Assembly (NCBI GenBank): GCA_015698045.1
Contig: BLAL01000053.1
Span: 560,501 to 624,500, forward strand
Reading direction: 5' to 3'
DNA from: Rhizophagus clarus
Lineage: Eukaryota; Glomeromycota; Glomeromycetes; Glomerales; Glomeraceae
Length of the DNA: 64,000 nt
Shown here: positions 1 to 12,383 of the stretch, in pieces
How the letters are laid out: every line of letters begins with the position of its first letter
How positions within the stretch are numbered: position 1 is the first letter of the stretch
Translations under genes and position numbers: made by a program
Notes under the pieces: generated by a model
Database searches by the model: none
Told to the model about the DNA's origin: nothing
Seen by the model: only the letters and a program-made list of their open reading frames with translations

Positions 1-761
1 ACATAACGAGTAACATCAACATTTTTCCTAAATTAAGTTGCAAATTTTTATTTTTTCACCGATTTTAATCTGACTTCTTCTGCATTAAAAAAAAATTTTT
101 TTAATAAACTATATTATAAAGTTTATAATCCAAAAGTAAAATCTATATAATGATTTACAACTACTTTTGATTTGCATATAAGGGACGCATAAAACAAAAA
201 AAAAATATGCATATGTAAGATGAAATTATGTTTGTTCTTGGCCACTCAAATGCATGGTAGTCTAACCTACACCAATTCCTCCTCCTAAATATCATATAGA
301 AGCAGCAAGCTTCGTTTAGGTAAAAAAAATAAATTACAGTACTAGTACAATCCAATTAATAATTGAGGTTAAATTAAAATAAAATAATATTGTTGGCAGT
401 TAAGAACGAAAAATTGAGTGCATTAAAGCAAGAAATTATTTTTGCAAAAATTCTTTCACACTTCTTATTTATTTTTATTGTCCGAAGCGGAGCAGAGTTC
501 TGATCGACTGATGGCAAATTTGTGCCATTCACGTTTAATATTGTAGACTTCATCCTATGCAATGGTCATCTGTCCGTACACGTTATAAATTATTAGTCAG
601 CATGGAAATTAACCCGGTAATTGGAAATTATACCATTTACTTTGTTTTTGGCGTATTTTTGGGGTATGATAGGAAAGTGATTTAGGATAATATCTAATGT
701 GTATTTGATTCTATTCATATATTATGTTACTTATTTTATTTTGAATAATCATGAGTAAATT
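1..761. other. A+T-rich intergenic DNA, no gene seen
   Basis: Only short accidental reading frames occur here, none with a recognisable domain or codon pattern. Homopolymer A and T runs are frequent. Nothing further can be supported. Confidence 0.6.
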
Positions 762-2074
762 CCCTATGAAAAAAAGATCATCCAATATTTGTGCAATATT
801 TGTTCAATTATGTGTGAAAATCATTCAATTATTGCAGTTTTTTGGATAAAAATGACCATGCAGTTATTTATAGTATGCTAAAAGTGTGCAAGTTTTGTAC
901 AATTGAAAATAAACTTAAATTTAAAATATAGAAAATATTCAATTTTTGCGCAATAAAAATTTTAGGGTATAAAATTTGTATTTAAGATACAGAAAGCATT
1001 CAATTTTTGAGTAATCCTACCATACAATATTTGACCACTTTTTGGGGCAAATAGACCATTTTTAACCATCATTACGAATATATTTTCCTAAGCGATTTAT
1101 GCAGTAAGTTTACACAAAATTCAACTGCATATTTGTTTATAAATGGGTATCTTCTGGACCTATTGGTACAATTTTTGTAGTGCTTCGTAACTAAAAAAAG
1201 CCAAAACTTTTATTAAGTTACAGAATTAGTTCCAGCCAGAATTATAATTTGGCCAGATTTATGCATCTTAAAATTGTATATTAATCACGTGATCCAATCG
1301 TCAAAATAAATATGACGCGAAATGTTTGTTTTTTTTTTAAAAAACCTTTTAACTTCAAAATTTCAGGTAAAAAAAACTTGTTTTATCTTTTTATTTATTT
1401 TCCTAACTTTTTTACATTTTAACGTTAGTAACTTGCTTATTTACTAACTTCATACTTTTTTTACTACTAACACTAATAATTTATTATTACTTTCAACACT
1501 TGCTAATCATATTTTTTTATATATTACTAGCTAATACTAATAATTTACTTTTCAACACTACTAATTTGCTTTCTTTACTAACTTCATACTTTTTATTTTA
1601 TACTTATAATTTTCTTACACTAATAATTTACGCTTCTTTGATACTCTACTAATTTACTGTTACTAACATCATATTACTTTATTTTATTTCTACATTTATG
1701 ATTTATATCAAAATATAGTATTTTATTTATGAATATTTTGTATATTTTTATATTTTAAATTAATAAAAATTCATAATTTTACTTTATAAATTTGCCTGTC
1801 ATTACTGTAAAATTTTAGTATTTGACCTATCATAATACCTAAAATTCGGCCTAAAATTTGGCTCAAAAATTGGACAATAATCGTATAAATTCAGGACAAA
1901 AATAGGATAATTATTGTACGAATTACCATGCAATTATTGTGTGATTTATTGCAATTTTTAGCACAATTATTGCACAATTATTGTACAGTCAAATATATAG
2001 AAATTGTAGTGAAATCGTAGTAAATTTAATTGAATATTAATTCAACAAAAATCACACACAGTTTTTTCATAGGG
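762..2074. mobile_element. Inverted-repeat DNA element with CCCTATGAAAAAA ends
   Basis: The left end reads CCCTATGAAAAAA (762-774) and the right end is its reverse complement TTTTTTCATAGGG (2062-2074), a 13-bp terminal inverted repeat. Both ends are flanked by ATT (759-761 and 2075-2077), compatible with a 3-bp target duplication, though in A+T-rich DNA this is weak. Subterminal regions are full of CAATTATTG / CAATATTTG-like words on both sides, as often seen for transposase binding sites. There is no transposase reading frame, so if mobile it was non-autonomous. The ends resemble those of the element at 16219-16867 (CCCTATAAAAAAT), suggesting one loose family. The superfamily cannot be named from this alone; a 3-bp duplication would fit CACTA or PIF/Harbinger. 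Confidence 0.55.
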
Positions 2075-2422
2075 ATTCTAATTACAAAAAATTAAGTACT
2101 CGACTTTATGAAATCTAATTAATTATACAAAAACGTAACACTTGCATTAAACCTGTGAGAGATTTAAAGCCATGAAGTCCGCCTCGGACCTTCTAATGGT
2201 CCCATTACTAGTTTTATATATAAACAATACGTACTATACTGATACATATAATACGTACATACAATATATATAATATTGAAATTGGAGTAAATTCAACTAT
2301 TCAAGTGAGGAAAAGTATGACAAATTCAAAAAAGGATAAGGATGATGAAATCTACTACAAATTAATTGGGTAAGGTATTTAATTAACGATTATGGTTAGT
2401 TGATATTTGAGACATAATTAAT
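2075..2422. other. Intergenic DNA
   Basis: No gene seen. A small hairpin-capable word (GGACC..GGTCC, near 2186-2203) stands out only because the surroundings are A+T-rich. Confidence 0.5.
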
Positions 2423-3398
2423 TAGGGTTGGACTAGTCCGGTCCGGTCCGGTCCATTTCCAAAAAGACCGGTCTTTCAGCCAGGACCGGACTGGACCGGG
2501 ACTGGACCGATTTATATTTAGGAAATTTGTTCTACCACCCATAGTTACATCAAGTTCAGTAGCATCTTTATCATATTTATCTTCTGAGTAGTCTTTACTT
2601 TTTCTCATTGTGGCTTGCACGTTGTACTGTACATATATTATGGTTGAAAGATTGCGTATTTAAGTAAGAAACTATAAAATATTCAAACAATTTACTACGA
2701 TTTAAATAAAAAATTAGTGTGATAGTGTTAGGGAGAGAATAATTTAGATTAGAAATTTTGAATCAGGATTTGGAATCGTAATAAAGTTACTATTGGCATA
2801 AAGAAACATTTTAAAGTACGATTTACAGATCTCTGAAACATGATTTAGAACTTTAGGCCTGTTCAATTCTGATTGATCGGGTTTTTGATCGCAAAATCCG
2901 TTGACCAATCCGAACATGTGATCAAAATCAGAATTGAGTGGCTGATCGCTGATCGCAAAATTTCCGACAATAACCAATTAACACGTTTGTTTTTGCTTAT
3001 TTTAAATTGCGATCAAAATGATTCTACATTTTTGTAGAACTCAAAAATCGGATTACTGAACGGGTTACACAATTTTGCCAGCCAATCTGTATCAACTCAT
3101 AACCGATCAAAAATCTGCGCGATCAGAATTGAACAGGCCTTTTATTACACTTTATTATAAAAATTAATCATTTCGGAAATTTAAAAAATTTTGAAATATA
3201 AAAAAAAATTCAAAAATAAATCGAACAATAATCTTCAATCTAAAATAGAAATAAATGAGCACAAAAATTTGGCTCATTTTTATTTGATATAAAAAATCAT
3301 GTAGGTTATATAGGTCAGTCCCGGTCCGGTCCGGTCCTCAAATCTTGGACCGAAGACCGTGAGGACCGCCGGTCTTTGCTGGGACCGATCCAACCCTA
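2423..3398. mobile_element. hAT-type non-autonomous transposon with 8-bp target duplication
   Basis: The element begins TAGGGTTGGA (2423-2432) and ends TCCAACCCTA (3389-3398), a perfect 10-bp terminal inverted repeat. It is flanked by the direct repeat TAATTAAT at 2415-2422 and 3399-3406, an 8-bp duplication as made by hAT transposases. Just inside both ends lie clustered GGTCCGGTCC / GACCGG words, giving G+C-rich islands in A+T-rich DNA; clustered subterminal motifs are typical of hAT transposase binding sites. No transposase is encoded. A second inverted-repeat element (2856-3139) sits inside it. The 8-bp repeat is A+T-only, so chance is not excluded, but its exact fit to a perfect inverted repeat is strong. 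Confidence 0.8.
2856..3139. mobile_element. Nested Harbinger-like MITE
   Basis: Left end GGCCTGTTCAATTCTGAT (2856-2873) matches the reverse complement of the right end (3122-3139), an 18-bp terminal inverted repeat. GGCC-type ends and a 3-bp duplication are usual for PIF/Harbinger elements; here the flanks are TTA (2853-2855) and TTT (3140-3142), so the duplication is imperfect. GATCGG / CGATCA words recur inside. It lies wholly within the hAT-type element 2423-3398, so it inserted later or was carried along. It has no coding capacity. Confidence 0.65.
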
Positions 3399-6300
3399 TA
3401 ATTAATCATTTTTTATTGTTAAAGTTTATTAAACATCCATTGACATCGAAAAATTAATATAAAGGAATTTATAATCGATCTATTGCAAAAAAATGTGGAT
3501 GGTCCGATTAGATGTTAAAGAAACAATCAAATGTCATATTTTTAATAAGATTCTACCATTACATTTACTTCTTTGGTTCAAGGTGGATTTATTAATAATT
3601 CTATTTTATACCACGTTACCTAATAGTAATTGATCTATCACCTGGCTACTAATTGGTATTTAGGATTGTGGTATAAATTAGTTATTTCAACCTGATTTCA
3701 TCATCACGGCTCCGACGTGATGATCAATGATTCAATGATATCTACGGCTTCCCGTGGAATAATTATTATTTATTAAGCTTAACATCACGTTTTATACAAT
3801 GTACAATATGTGAAATAACAATAAATCTCAATTCCCGGCAAGTAAACGGTATTGTTTTATTGTCTTAGAAGTTGAATCGGTTAAGTTTTTCAAACGAATT
3901 TTAGTCAATAATTAATTCTTGTTTTTGGTTTTAATACAAAAATTTAGCTCGAAATATGCAGCCTCAAATTTATAAATGTGAAAGCATATCTTCAATAATT
4001 TCTATGGAATCCATATATTTGATTGTTTATCTAGACATCTTTGAAATAGGATATAAAATAATTTTATTTTTACTTTTTAGGGGAAAAGAGAGAAGAGTTA
4101 ATTAGATTGACTAGAAACTTTATCAATTTACAGAAATATATCTTAACAAGTATGTATCATAAACATTTTTATTTATACAGTTTTTTAAAAACATAATTTT
4201 AATGTCTAAATAATTATTTTGACGGTTGACTGGAGTATCGTACTTAGTCGGAATAACTAGTAGTCTAGTTTATTGCTGAAAACACGTCTTTAAAAAAAAT
4301 ATACTAAATATAAATTGTATTTTTGTGACTTTTTCTACGAGAATATCAATTTTTCTATTTTGTAAAGCTTCTAATAATCATATAACTCATATTATAGGTA
4401 TATTTATTCATTCTATTTTTGAAAAAAATTATATCACAGTATAATTAATATAAATGTCATAGTATAACTAAAGATTGCTTGTTTATTGCATCGATATGTC
4501 TAACATTTGATAAAAAATTAAAAATCGAGCTGACACTAGTTATAAGAATAAGCAGGGAGTATGAAAATGTATGAAATAAGAAATCAATAAAAATAAAAAA
4601 AAAATAATGTAATTACTCAGTACTATTCCATAATACCTTACGCAGTGCAGTCCGATCGATCGCCTACCTGAGTACAGTCATGTGTATTTAAGTAGTCAGT
4701 CACCGGAGTGACCGGACTCTTATTTATTGAGTCCGTATGTCTACTAGTAATAAACTGATCTTTTAAAAAAATTTTATAATATAAAAATTAACAAATTATT
4801 TTACTATAAACGAACCAAACAACAATAAGAACTTTACAAAAAAATAAATTTATTATTAGTATTTTATTTATTTAATATTTCATGGCACTATTAATTAGGA
4901 AAAGATAGAGGCTAGAGCGGCTCATATTGTACGTAAAAAAATCAGTAAAAATGGCATGAAAGGAAAGAAAATGATGCGAAAAAAGCACAATAAAGATAAA
5001 AATAACGCGAAAGAAAAAAATGTAAAAGGGGTGACTATATTAACTAACTAATTAAAGTGTTGATGATTTTGGCTCATGAAATTCTGCCGGACTGGGATCT
5101 GCAAAATCTGCAGTGTCAACAGTTCAAGGACTAAGGAGATTAAAATTTAGCTGAACTTATTTAAAGATTTATAGTTTAAAATTAATTTAAATGATGGTTT
5201 AAAATTAAGAAAATTTAAATATGAAAATATTTTTACTATAGCACGCACAATTTCTTTTCGTTAGCAACACTATATTCCGGCTCTAAATATGTATTTGTTC
5301 AAAATACACTAGTCAAAAATTTATTAGCATTTATAATTTTTTTAGAGTATTTTAAACATTTTTAAGAGATAAGTCACCACTCAACGGGATAACGATCTAT
5401 AATTAATTTTACGGGCTATATATTAATAAAAAAACTGTTTTTTGGAATGCGACGTTCTTTATTATTAAAATTTTTTTTTAACAAGTAAAAAAAAAACAGT
5501 ACAATACAATTTGAGTGAATAAGAGAAACATTTTACAAAGTTTATACTATAGATTTTTTTACACTTATAATAAGATATGAGCAAACTATTAATTTTTATA
5601 TAATCTATAAAGGATACAACACTGAAACCTATAATAATGAAAAAAAAGTATTAGTGACATCCTTCCAACATTCTCCATTATAAAAAGGACCTGTTCATAT
5701 AATTCACCAACCATTCCAAAGAAATTCATAAGTATAAGACGTTCAAGACTGTAGTCTAAAAAAATGTTGGAAAAAATTCTATTAACAGTCCTAATAGTAA
5801 AACGTCATTCATCCGTAAGCTCACATATTTTCCCAAAAAAAAAAATTAATCTAAAGCATTACTACAAAAACAAAAGAGACTATTAGTAAAGCCTTACAAA
5901 TTCCTTATTATAAAAAAACCACCTACATACTCTTTTTCTAAAGAATTTCAAAGATCCAAGAGTCTCATATCTAAAACCTACAAAAATAAACCTAATAGGC
6001 TGGGTAAAGTATTATTATTTATGAAATTACAAGAATGTGAACATAAAAACAAAAAAAAGAATATACCTAAATAAAGGTAAATATTATTGATTAATTTCAT
6101 AAAATATCTTACTAATATTAAACAAGTCAAAATTTTATGGTCGGGATGCCACGTTCTTCTATAGTAAACTCAGAGTGGTTGAGCTTTAATGATATAAAAT
6201 TTCATGGGTGGCTTGGTAAGGATTTATTTAGCATCTTAATTGAACAAAAACTGTGCACTAGCCATTTTTGGTAATAATTTGTGTAAACCGGCATTATTAA

Positions 6301-8289
6301 ATTTCTCTCATTAAGTGCCAATTTCTCCCTTAATTGAATAATCTTGATAAATTTGCGTGGAAATATATTTGAAAAGTAACTTATCTGTTATAATATAAGG
6401 TCCCCGATATGTATTAGTATTTTTCACTGGTTTTGAGATAGATCATGAATTAAGTATACGTTTAAAATTAGTTTAACTTTAATATCTATTTACTATAACT
6501 TAAATACAGCATACACTTATCACAGTTTTCAAAATGATGTACGCAGTTATATCATCACTGCGGATTTATGAAATATGCTAAAATTTGTTTGTCATGTCTA
6601 AACAAAAAATCTGGTGATAAAATAATGTCAAATATTTATTTAATTTAAGTCGTAAACAGTCAAAGACCAAAATAATTTTTCAAATCTTGCGTCTAACCAA
6701 TAAAAAGGCTTAATCAATATCACATGTTTTTATATGTTACCGAGGGCGCAACACAGGTTTTTCCAAATTTCATAAATCTACTATAATGACAAAAAAAAAA
6801 AAAAATAAAACTGGAAACCAGATGAAAGCTGGATGAAAGCTGGATAAAAATATATAAAAATCAGACAAATACTAGTATTCGAATATTCAATTACGAATAA
6901 ATAGTCAAAAATGGTGATAAAATTAATTTGCTTTACTTCTGGTAAATCAGGTGATGACCTCCTTAATATGACATGATTCATTATAATGTGTTGTACTGAT
7001 CACAAACCACCCTGTGGGTAAACTTATCAGCTATAATTTTTATAATGAATTCCGATTTATTAACATTTTTTTTTACCTTTATTTCATTTTTTTTTTTTTT
7101 TTATTTATTTTTATTATTACTTATTTTATATCGGCCGATTTGGGAAATTAGGTCTTAATCAATATCCCAAATTATTAATGTCAAGTGATTTGACCGATCT
7201 AAAGCACCCTAAAAAGTCACAAAAAACTTTTTTACCCTTTTTTATTATGTAAGACTGCATATAACCCAATGTCTCAAGGTACTCCCAGGGTTAGTAATAA
7301 TAATTCTAACTCAATTCTTCAGTTTAATCCTGATCATTTATTGGCTGATTTAATGACAATCACTTAATCGACGTCCCCCAAAATTTTATTAGCACTTTAA
7401 ATTTCACAAAATTTTTAATTAATACCAACAATACATAATCTTTCTATATATAAATCAGAATTTATTTTCAACTTACTAATCCTGGTGTGAGTAACAGGTT
7501 ACAGCTAGCATTTACTAATAATTCTTTTATTTAAGTAGCAAAATTATCCAGAAGCAACATTTCTCTTTTTTTTTAAAAAAAAAAATGAAGAGCGAAATTC
7601 TTTTATTTATGTATTAAATTTTTTTTTAAAAAAAAATGGTCATGTTTGGTTGTAGATTGCCATTTTTAATAAGGGACTAGATTAACTAACCTGAACCTGA
7701 GTCATAATTTAAGCCTGAATTAGATAAATCTTTTAGATATTTGCCAGAATTACCATTCAAAACTTTTTGATTAAATTTTAGCCAAAATTAAAGATAATTC
7801 TAGCCATGTATTTTAATTTTTTTATCTAGGTAAGAATAAGCTTTTATTATAAAATTGATCAAGTGATACTCAATCTGCATTTCGCATAAATAATATTACA
7901 CAAATACCGTATATACTCTAGATAAAGGACGTTCAATGAAAAAAATATATTTCACTATCTTTCAGGAATTATTCAGCAATGGAAAATGGTAAGGGTAAAA
8001 CATATAGTGTAAATATAAATATTCAATACAAATTGGAATTGTTCTGAAAAATTTTTTTTTTAAATAAAGTTCGCAACATATTTACTTAAAAGGTCAAGTT
8101 CCATGGAAACTGAAGGTAGGCAAATTTTTTAAAATTTTAATGATTGATGTTACAGCTTGGTTGTAAATTACAAGTCTTTTAATTTTTATTGTATTTTATG
8201 TAATTTTTACATTTAATTTTAGACTAACGCATTTTTAAAATTTAATTACTTTAGTTTTAACCCGTAAGCTATAAGTTATCTTGGTTATA
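3399..8289. other. Long A+T-rich stretch without recognisable genes
   Basis: No coding region with family resemblance was found on either strand over nearly 5 kb. Small features: a hairpin built on TATACCAC at about 3606-3675; two related blocks near 5640-5760 and 5870-5990 that look like an old duplication; a block at 6781-6990 that resembles sequence near 61380 and 62050-62190. Homopolymer runs are frequent. I see nothing else that can be supported. Confidence 0.5.
6781..6990. repeat. Dispersed repeat, copy 1
   Basis: The stretch containing AACTGGA..GATGAAAGCTGGATAAAAA and then AATATTCAATTACGAATAAA resembles 62050-62190, where AAACTGGATGAAA..TGGACAAAAA is followed by AATATTTAATTATAAATAAA. 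The following words AAATCAGGTGATGA..TCCTTAATATG also recur near 61373-61398. The similarity was seen by eye; the boundaries are approximate and the repeat class is unknown. Confidence 0.4.
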
Positions 8290-9760
8290 ATTTAAATAAT
8301 GATTAAATTACTTACCTCTATTATATTTTATATGGTCAATTAATTTATTTAATTATCAATAATATTATAGTCAGTGAGTTATTATCTATTTATTTTTTAC
8401 ATATTCTAAATTATACCCAAATAACAAAATTCTTCATTAAAATAATTATTTAATAAATTGACGATACCACAGTAAGTAAGTATTTGATTTTATTTTATAC
8501 ATATTGTTAATTTAAAACATTTATATATCGATATATAATTCAAACTAATAATTCTATTTATTAATAATTTATTTAAACAATTAGATTGTAAGTTACTGTA
8601 TATTTAATCTTTTATACTATCATAATATTGCATTTAAATAATTGATTAATTTTTTTATTGATTTATAATATAGTAATTATTATATTATGTAAATTTACAC
8701 ATAATTTAAACTAATTAAATTCTTTATTTAAAAAATTATTTATTCAATAATATAGTGTGTAAGTTAATTATTTAATTCTATTATATTTATATAATATAAT
8801 ATTTACATGTAATTTAAACTAACTAAATTCTTTATTTAAAAATTATTGAATATATTAATTGGTAAGTTATAAGTTAATTATTCAATTTAATTATATTTAA
8901 TTTTATTATATTTATAAAATGCTTGCATATAATTTAAACTAACTAATTCTTTATTTAAAAAAATAATTTGTTCAATAATATAGAGCGTAAGTTAATTATT
9001 TAATTGTATTATATTTACTGTATATAATGTTTACATATAATTTAAACTAACTGAATATTTTTAGTTGGTAAACTATAAGTTATTTATTTAATTCTATTAT
9101 ATTAATTCTACCATATTTGTATAATATTTACATATAATTTAAACCAACTAAATTATTTATTTAAAAATATTTAATCAATGATAGAGAGTAAGTTAATTAT
9201 TTAATTCTATCATAATAATTCTATTATATTTATATAACATTTACATATAACTTAAACTAACTAAATTCTTTATTTAAACAATAATATAATATTTATTAAT
9301 TTCAATAATATTTATTTTAATAATATTTATTTATTCAATAATATAGAGCGTAAGTTAATTATTTAATTCTACTATATTTAATTCTATTATGTCTATAAAT
9401 AATTTATACTAACTAAATTCTTTATTTGAAAAAATTATTTGGACATTTTAGTTGGTAATTATAAATTCTGTTATATTTAAATTTATTATATAATATTTAC
9501 ATATAATTTAAATTAACTAAATTCTATAATTAAAAATTATTTGAATATTTTAGTCTGTAAGTATATATTACATTATTAAGAATTGATATTTATAACTATA
9601 ATATCGATTTTATATTTGATACTGTATTTAAATAATTTAAATTAATTAACAAATTTTTTAGTTGGTAAGTTATAAGCTACTATATATTGATTTTTAATAA
9701 AATTTGATAAATTATTTATTACATATTAAAATTTTATAATTTATTTAAATTTTAGAGTAA
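8290..9760. repeat. Degenerate tandem array, unit about 100-150 bp
   Basis: The phrase TAATTTAAACTAACTAAAT(T)C recurs, with variants, at about 8701, 8811, 8931, 9037, 9133, 9246, 9398, 9501 and 9631. Between copies there is a second shared phrase, GTAAGTTAATTATTTAATTCTA. The spacing varies from about 96 to 152 bp. The array ends directly upstream of the kinase relic that starts at 9862, so it occupies what would be that gene's promoter. It is nearly pure A+T. It may be satellite-like, or the arm of a larger element whose mirror copy is absent. Confidence 0.7.
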
Positions 9761-9861
9761 GTATTATTAATAGATTTGGTGTAAATTCTTTAGTTTTAAA
9801 ATTTATTATAAATTTTATTATTATTTTTTATTTTAAATTTAAAAATTTGGAACCAGCGGAA

Positions 9862-11278
9862 ATGAAAACTATGGATCAATCTATTTCTAAAAATAATTTA
9901 AGATGGATTCCTTATAATGAATTTGAAAATATAGGATATCTTAATAAAAGAGGATTTAGTACCACATACATAGCTACACATAGAAATACTGAAATAGTTT
10001 TAAAGTACTTTAATTGTCTTAATGCAGATGAGATTTTTGGTGAATTTTTAAGTAAAGTATGATAAAATCTTATTTAGTTTCTTAGTTTTGTTTATAACCA
10101 TTTATACTAATTTATTTTTATTATTTTTTTTTAAAGCGGAAAATCATTAAAAAATCAGATGAAATTATTAATATATATGGATTTACAAAAAATCCAGATA
10201 CTTTAGATTATATGTTGATAATGGAATATGCAAATAATGGTAATTTAAGAGGATGCTTAACAGAAATATCAAATAAATGGGAACATAAATTATATATATT
10301 ATATACAATCATTACAGGGCTCAATGAATTCAGTTACATAAAGGAGATCTTATTCATTATGGTTTTCACGATGGTAATATTTTATGTGTCAAACGTGAGA
10401 CTACATATGATATTTATATTAGCGATTATTTAAAACCATATCAATTTACAAAATTTAAAGGTGTTATACCATTTATGGCACCTGAAGTTTTAAGAGGTAA
10501 ACCTTACACTTCAGCTAGTAATATATATAGTTTTTCCATGATTATGTGGGAACTTCTGGAACTCCACCATTTAATGATAGAGCACATGATCTTCAACTTG
10601 CTTTAAGTATTTGTAAAGATGAACGTTCTGAATTATTAAGAATACTCCACAATGTTATATAGATTTGATGAAAAGATGTTGGGAAGATGATCTATTAAAA
10701 AGACCACCTATATCAGAAGTTTTAGATATTATTGAAAAATTGGTAATTCTACCCGATTCATCAATGAAACTTAAAGATATTGATAAAAAATTAAAAAGTG
10801 ATATTATGGAATTTATTAATGCACCAAGTGGATATAACAATATTATTACTAAAACTCATCCACAAGCATTTACACAAGTCGCTTACTTGACTTTACTAGT
10901 GAAGAATTGAATGAAATTCTAGAAGGATCTTCACAATCAAAATTTTTTGAATTAATATTTTTCGAATTTAGGCAAAAAGAAAAGGATGTTAAAATAGAAT
11001 TGGTTGATTCACAACAAAAAAATACTCAATTCGAACGTGATAATCAAAGTCTGAGACTGGACTTAGCTATGCAAATTAAAGAATTTGCAGAAAAAGAAAT
11101 ACTTTACAAACTAAAGTTACTTATTTGCAAGATGAAATTTATGAAAAACAAGCTTCAACCAATAATTTAACTGAACAATTGGAACAAAATAAACTGGTCA
11201 GTTAGCAAATTCAAATTCAAGTTAATTGGTTAAAGCAAGAAAAAGCTAATGTACAAGAACAAGCAGAAATATTAAACT
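9862..11278 (+). pseudogene. Broken protein kinase with C-terminal coiled coil
   Basis: From the ATG at 9862 the frame encodes a kinase N-lobe (RWIPYNEFENIGYLNKRGFS, then a VLK lysine), an intron at about 10057-10137, and an N-lobe end with LIMEYANNGNLRGCL. The C-lobe follows in other frames: a shift near 10325, another near 10553 and another near 10640. The catalytic loop reads HYGFHDGN rather than HxD..N, so the catalytic Asp is gone, and DFG is replaced by a DYLK-like sequence. An APEVLRGKPYT motif and a WEDDLLKRPP motif remain. After another shift near 10880 comes SEELNEILEGSSQSK and a Gln/Lys/Glu-rich segment likely to form a coiled coil. The sequence then runs straight into a transposon fragment at 11279. 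In AMF, kinases of this layout form a very large family; this copy is clearly dead. Confidence 0.8.
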
Positions 11279-11453
11279 GTCCGACTTTTGTCCAAAATTT
11301 TATACCGAACAAATACTGGACGAATTCTGGACAAAGTTAGGACATGTCAAAATTTTAAGTATCAGAAGTGTGTCAGACGTGTACCAAAAAAGTGGACATT
11401 TTCCGGACACACCAGATTTATTCCAGACATTTTCCGGACATTTATTTTTTATA
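11279..11453 (-). mobile_element. Truncated copy of the CCCTATAAA / GTCCGGA element
   Basis: This stretch is the reverse complement of about 16225-16400: it contains GGACAAAGTTAGGACATGTC, AAGTATCAGAAGTGTGTCAG and ends in CCGGACATTTATTTTTTATAGG. One terminal inverted repeat is present at 11430-11453; the other half is missing. It abuts the end of the kinase/coiled-coil pseudogene, so the last readable codons of that gene run into it. Confidence 0.75.
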
Positions 11454-11689
11454 GGTAAAATTGCTTATTTTTAATTACATTATTTTTTAGAAGAGAAATG
11501 AAAAAAATATTTTGCAAGATTGTTAGCATCGCTAGCAACAGTTATTTACATCATAGACTCAAATTAGTATATAAAATATAAAAATATTTTATATGCTTAA
11601 TCTTTTCCTTCAAGGGAAAAAAGATATAAATATGATTATTATCATTAAATTATCGCCATTTTCAAAATTATTGAGAAAATCTGATTTTG

Positions 11690-12340
11690 CGAGGTTGTTG
11701 TGATTTTCGTATTGTAAAAGTGAATCACTTTTTTACACGAATTTTTAATATTTTTATACCAGATTTTTTTTTGTGAACCGTAAAATTCAATACATGATAC
11801 TATTCTGCTGAAAGTTTCAATACATATTTTATATTTCAAAATTGCATTTCTCTGCATTTTTTTTTGCATTTTTACCACATTTTTTGATTTTTTAAAAGTG
11901 AATCGCTTTTCTAGGAGAATTTTTAATATTTTTGTATCTGATTTTTTTTGTGAATCATAAATTTCAATTTATAAAATTATTCTACTGAAAGTTTCAGCAC
12001 ATACCTTATATTGGAAAATTATTTTTGTCTGTATTTTTACTATGATTTTTGGATTTTTTAAAAGTGAATCACTTTTCTAGGCGAATTTTTAATATATTTG
12101 TATCAGATATTTTTGTGAACCATAAAGTTTGATGTTCTACTGTAAATTCCAATACATACTTTATAATAAAAAAAATATTTTTTTCCGCATTTTCCTGCAT
12201 TTTCCTGCATTTTTACTGTTTTTAAAAGTGAATCACCTTTCTGGTGGAATTTTAAATAATTTTGTACCAGATTTTTTTTGTGAATCATAAAATTCCCTTT
12301 ATAACATTATTCTACTGAAAGTTTCAGCACATATTTATAT
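11690..12340 (+). repeat. Left arm tandem repeat array (about four units)
   Basis: Each unit reads: hairpin AAAAGTGAATCACTTTT, then GAATTTTTAATATTTTTGTA, a GATTTTTTTTGTGAATCATA stretch, a TTCTACTGAAAGTTTCAGCA stretch, and a T-rich end with repeated GCATTTT. The hairpin centres are spaced about 177, 165 and 165 bp apart. The units are diverged from each other, so the array is not a recent amplification. Confidence 0.8.
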
Positions 12341-12383
12341 CTATATATTATCATTATTATTATTTTTTATATAATAAAAAAAT

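Noticed and set aside
5440..6160. GGAATGCGACGTTCTT and GGATGCCACGTTCTT as possible LTR ends
   Set aside because: The similarity covers only about 15 bp and no TG..CA ends, primer-binding site or coding region are present.
8290..9760. Regularly spaced repeats considered as a CRISPR array
   Set aside because: Units are degenerate, have no unique spacers, and the DNA is clearly eukaryotic with spliceosomal introns.
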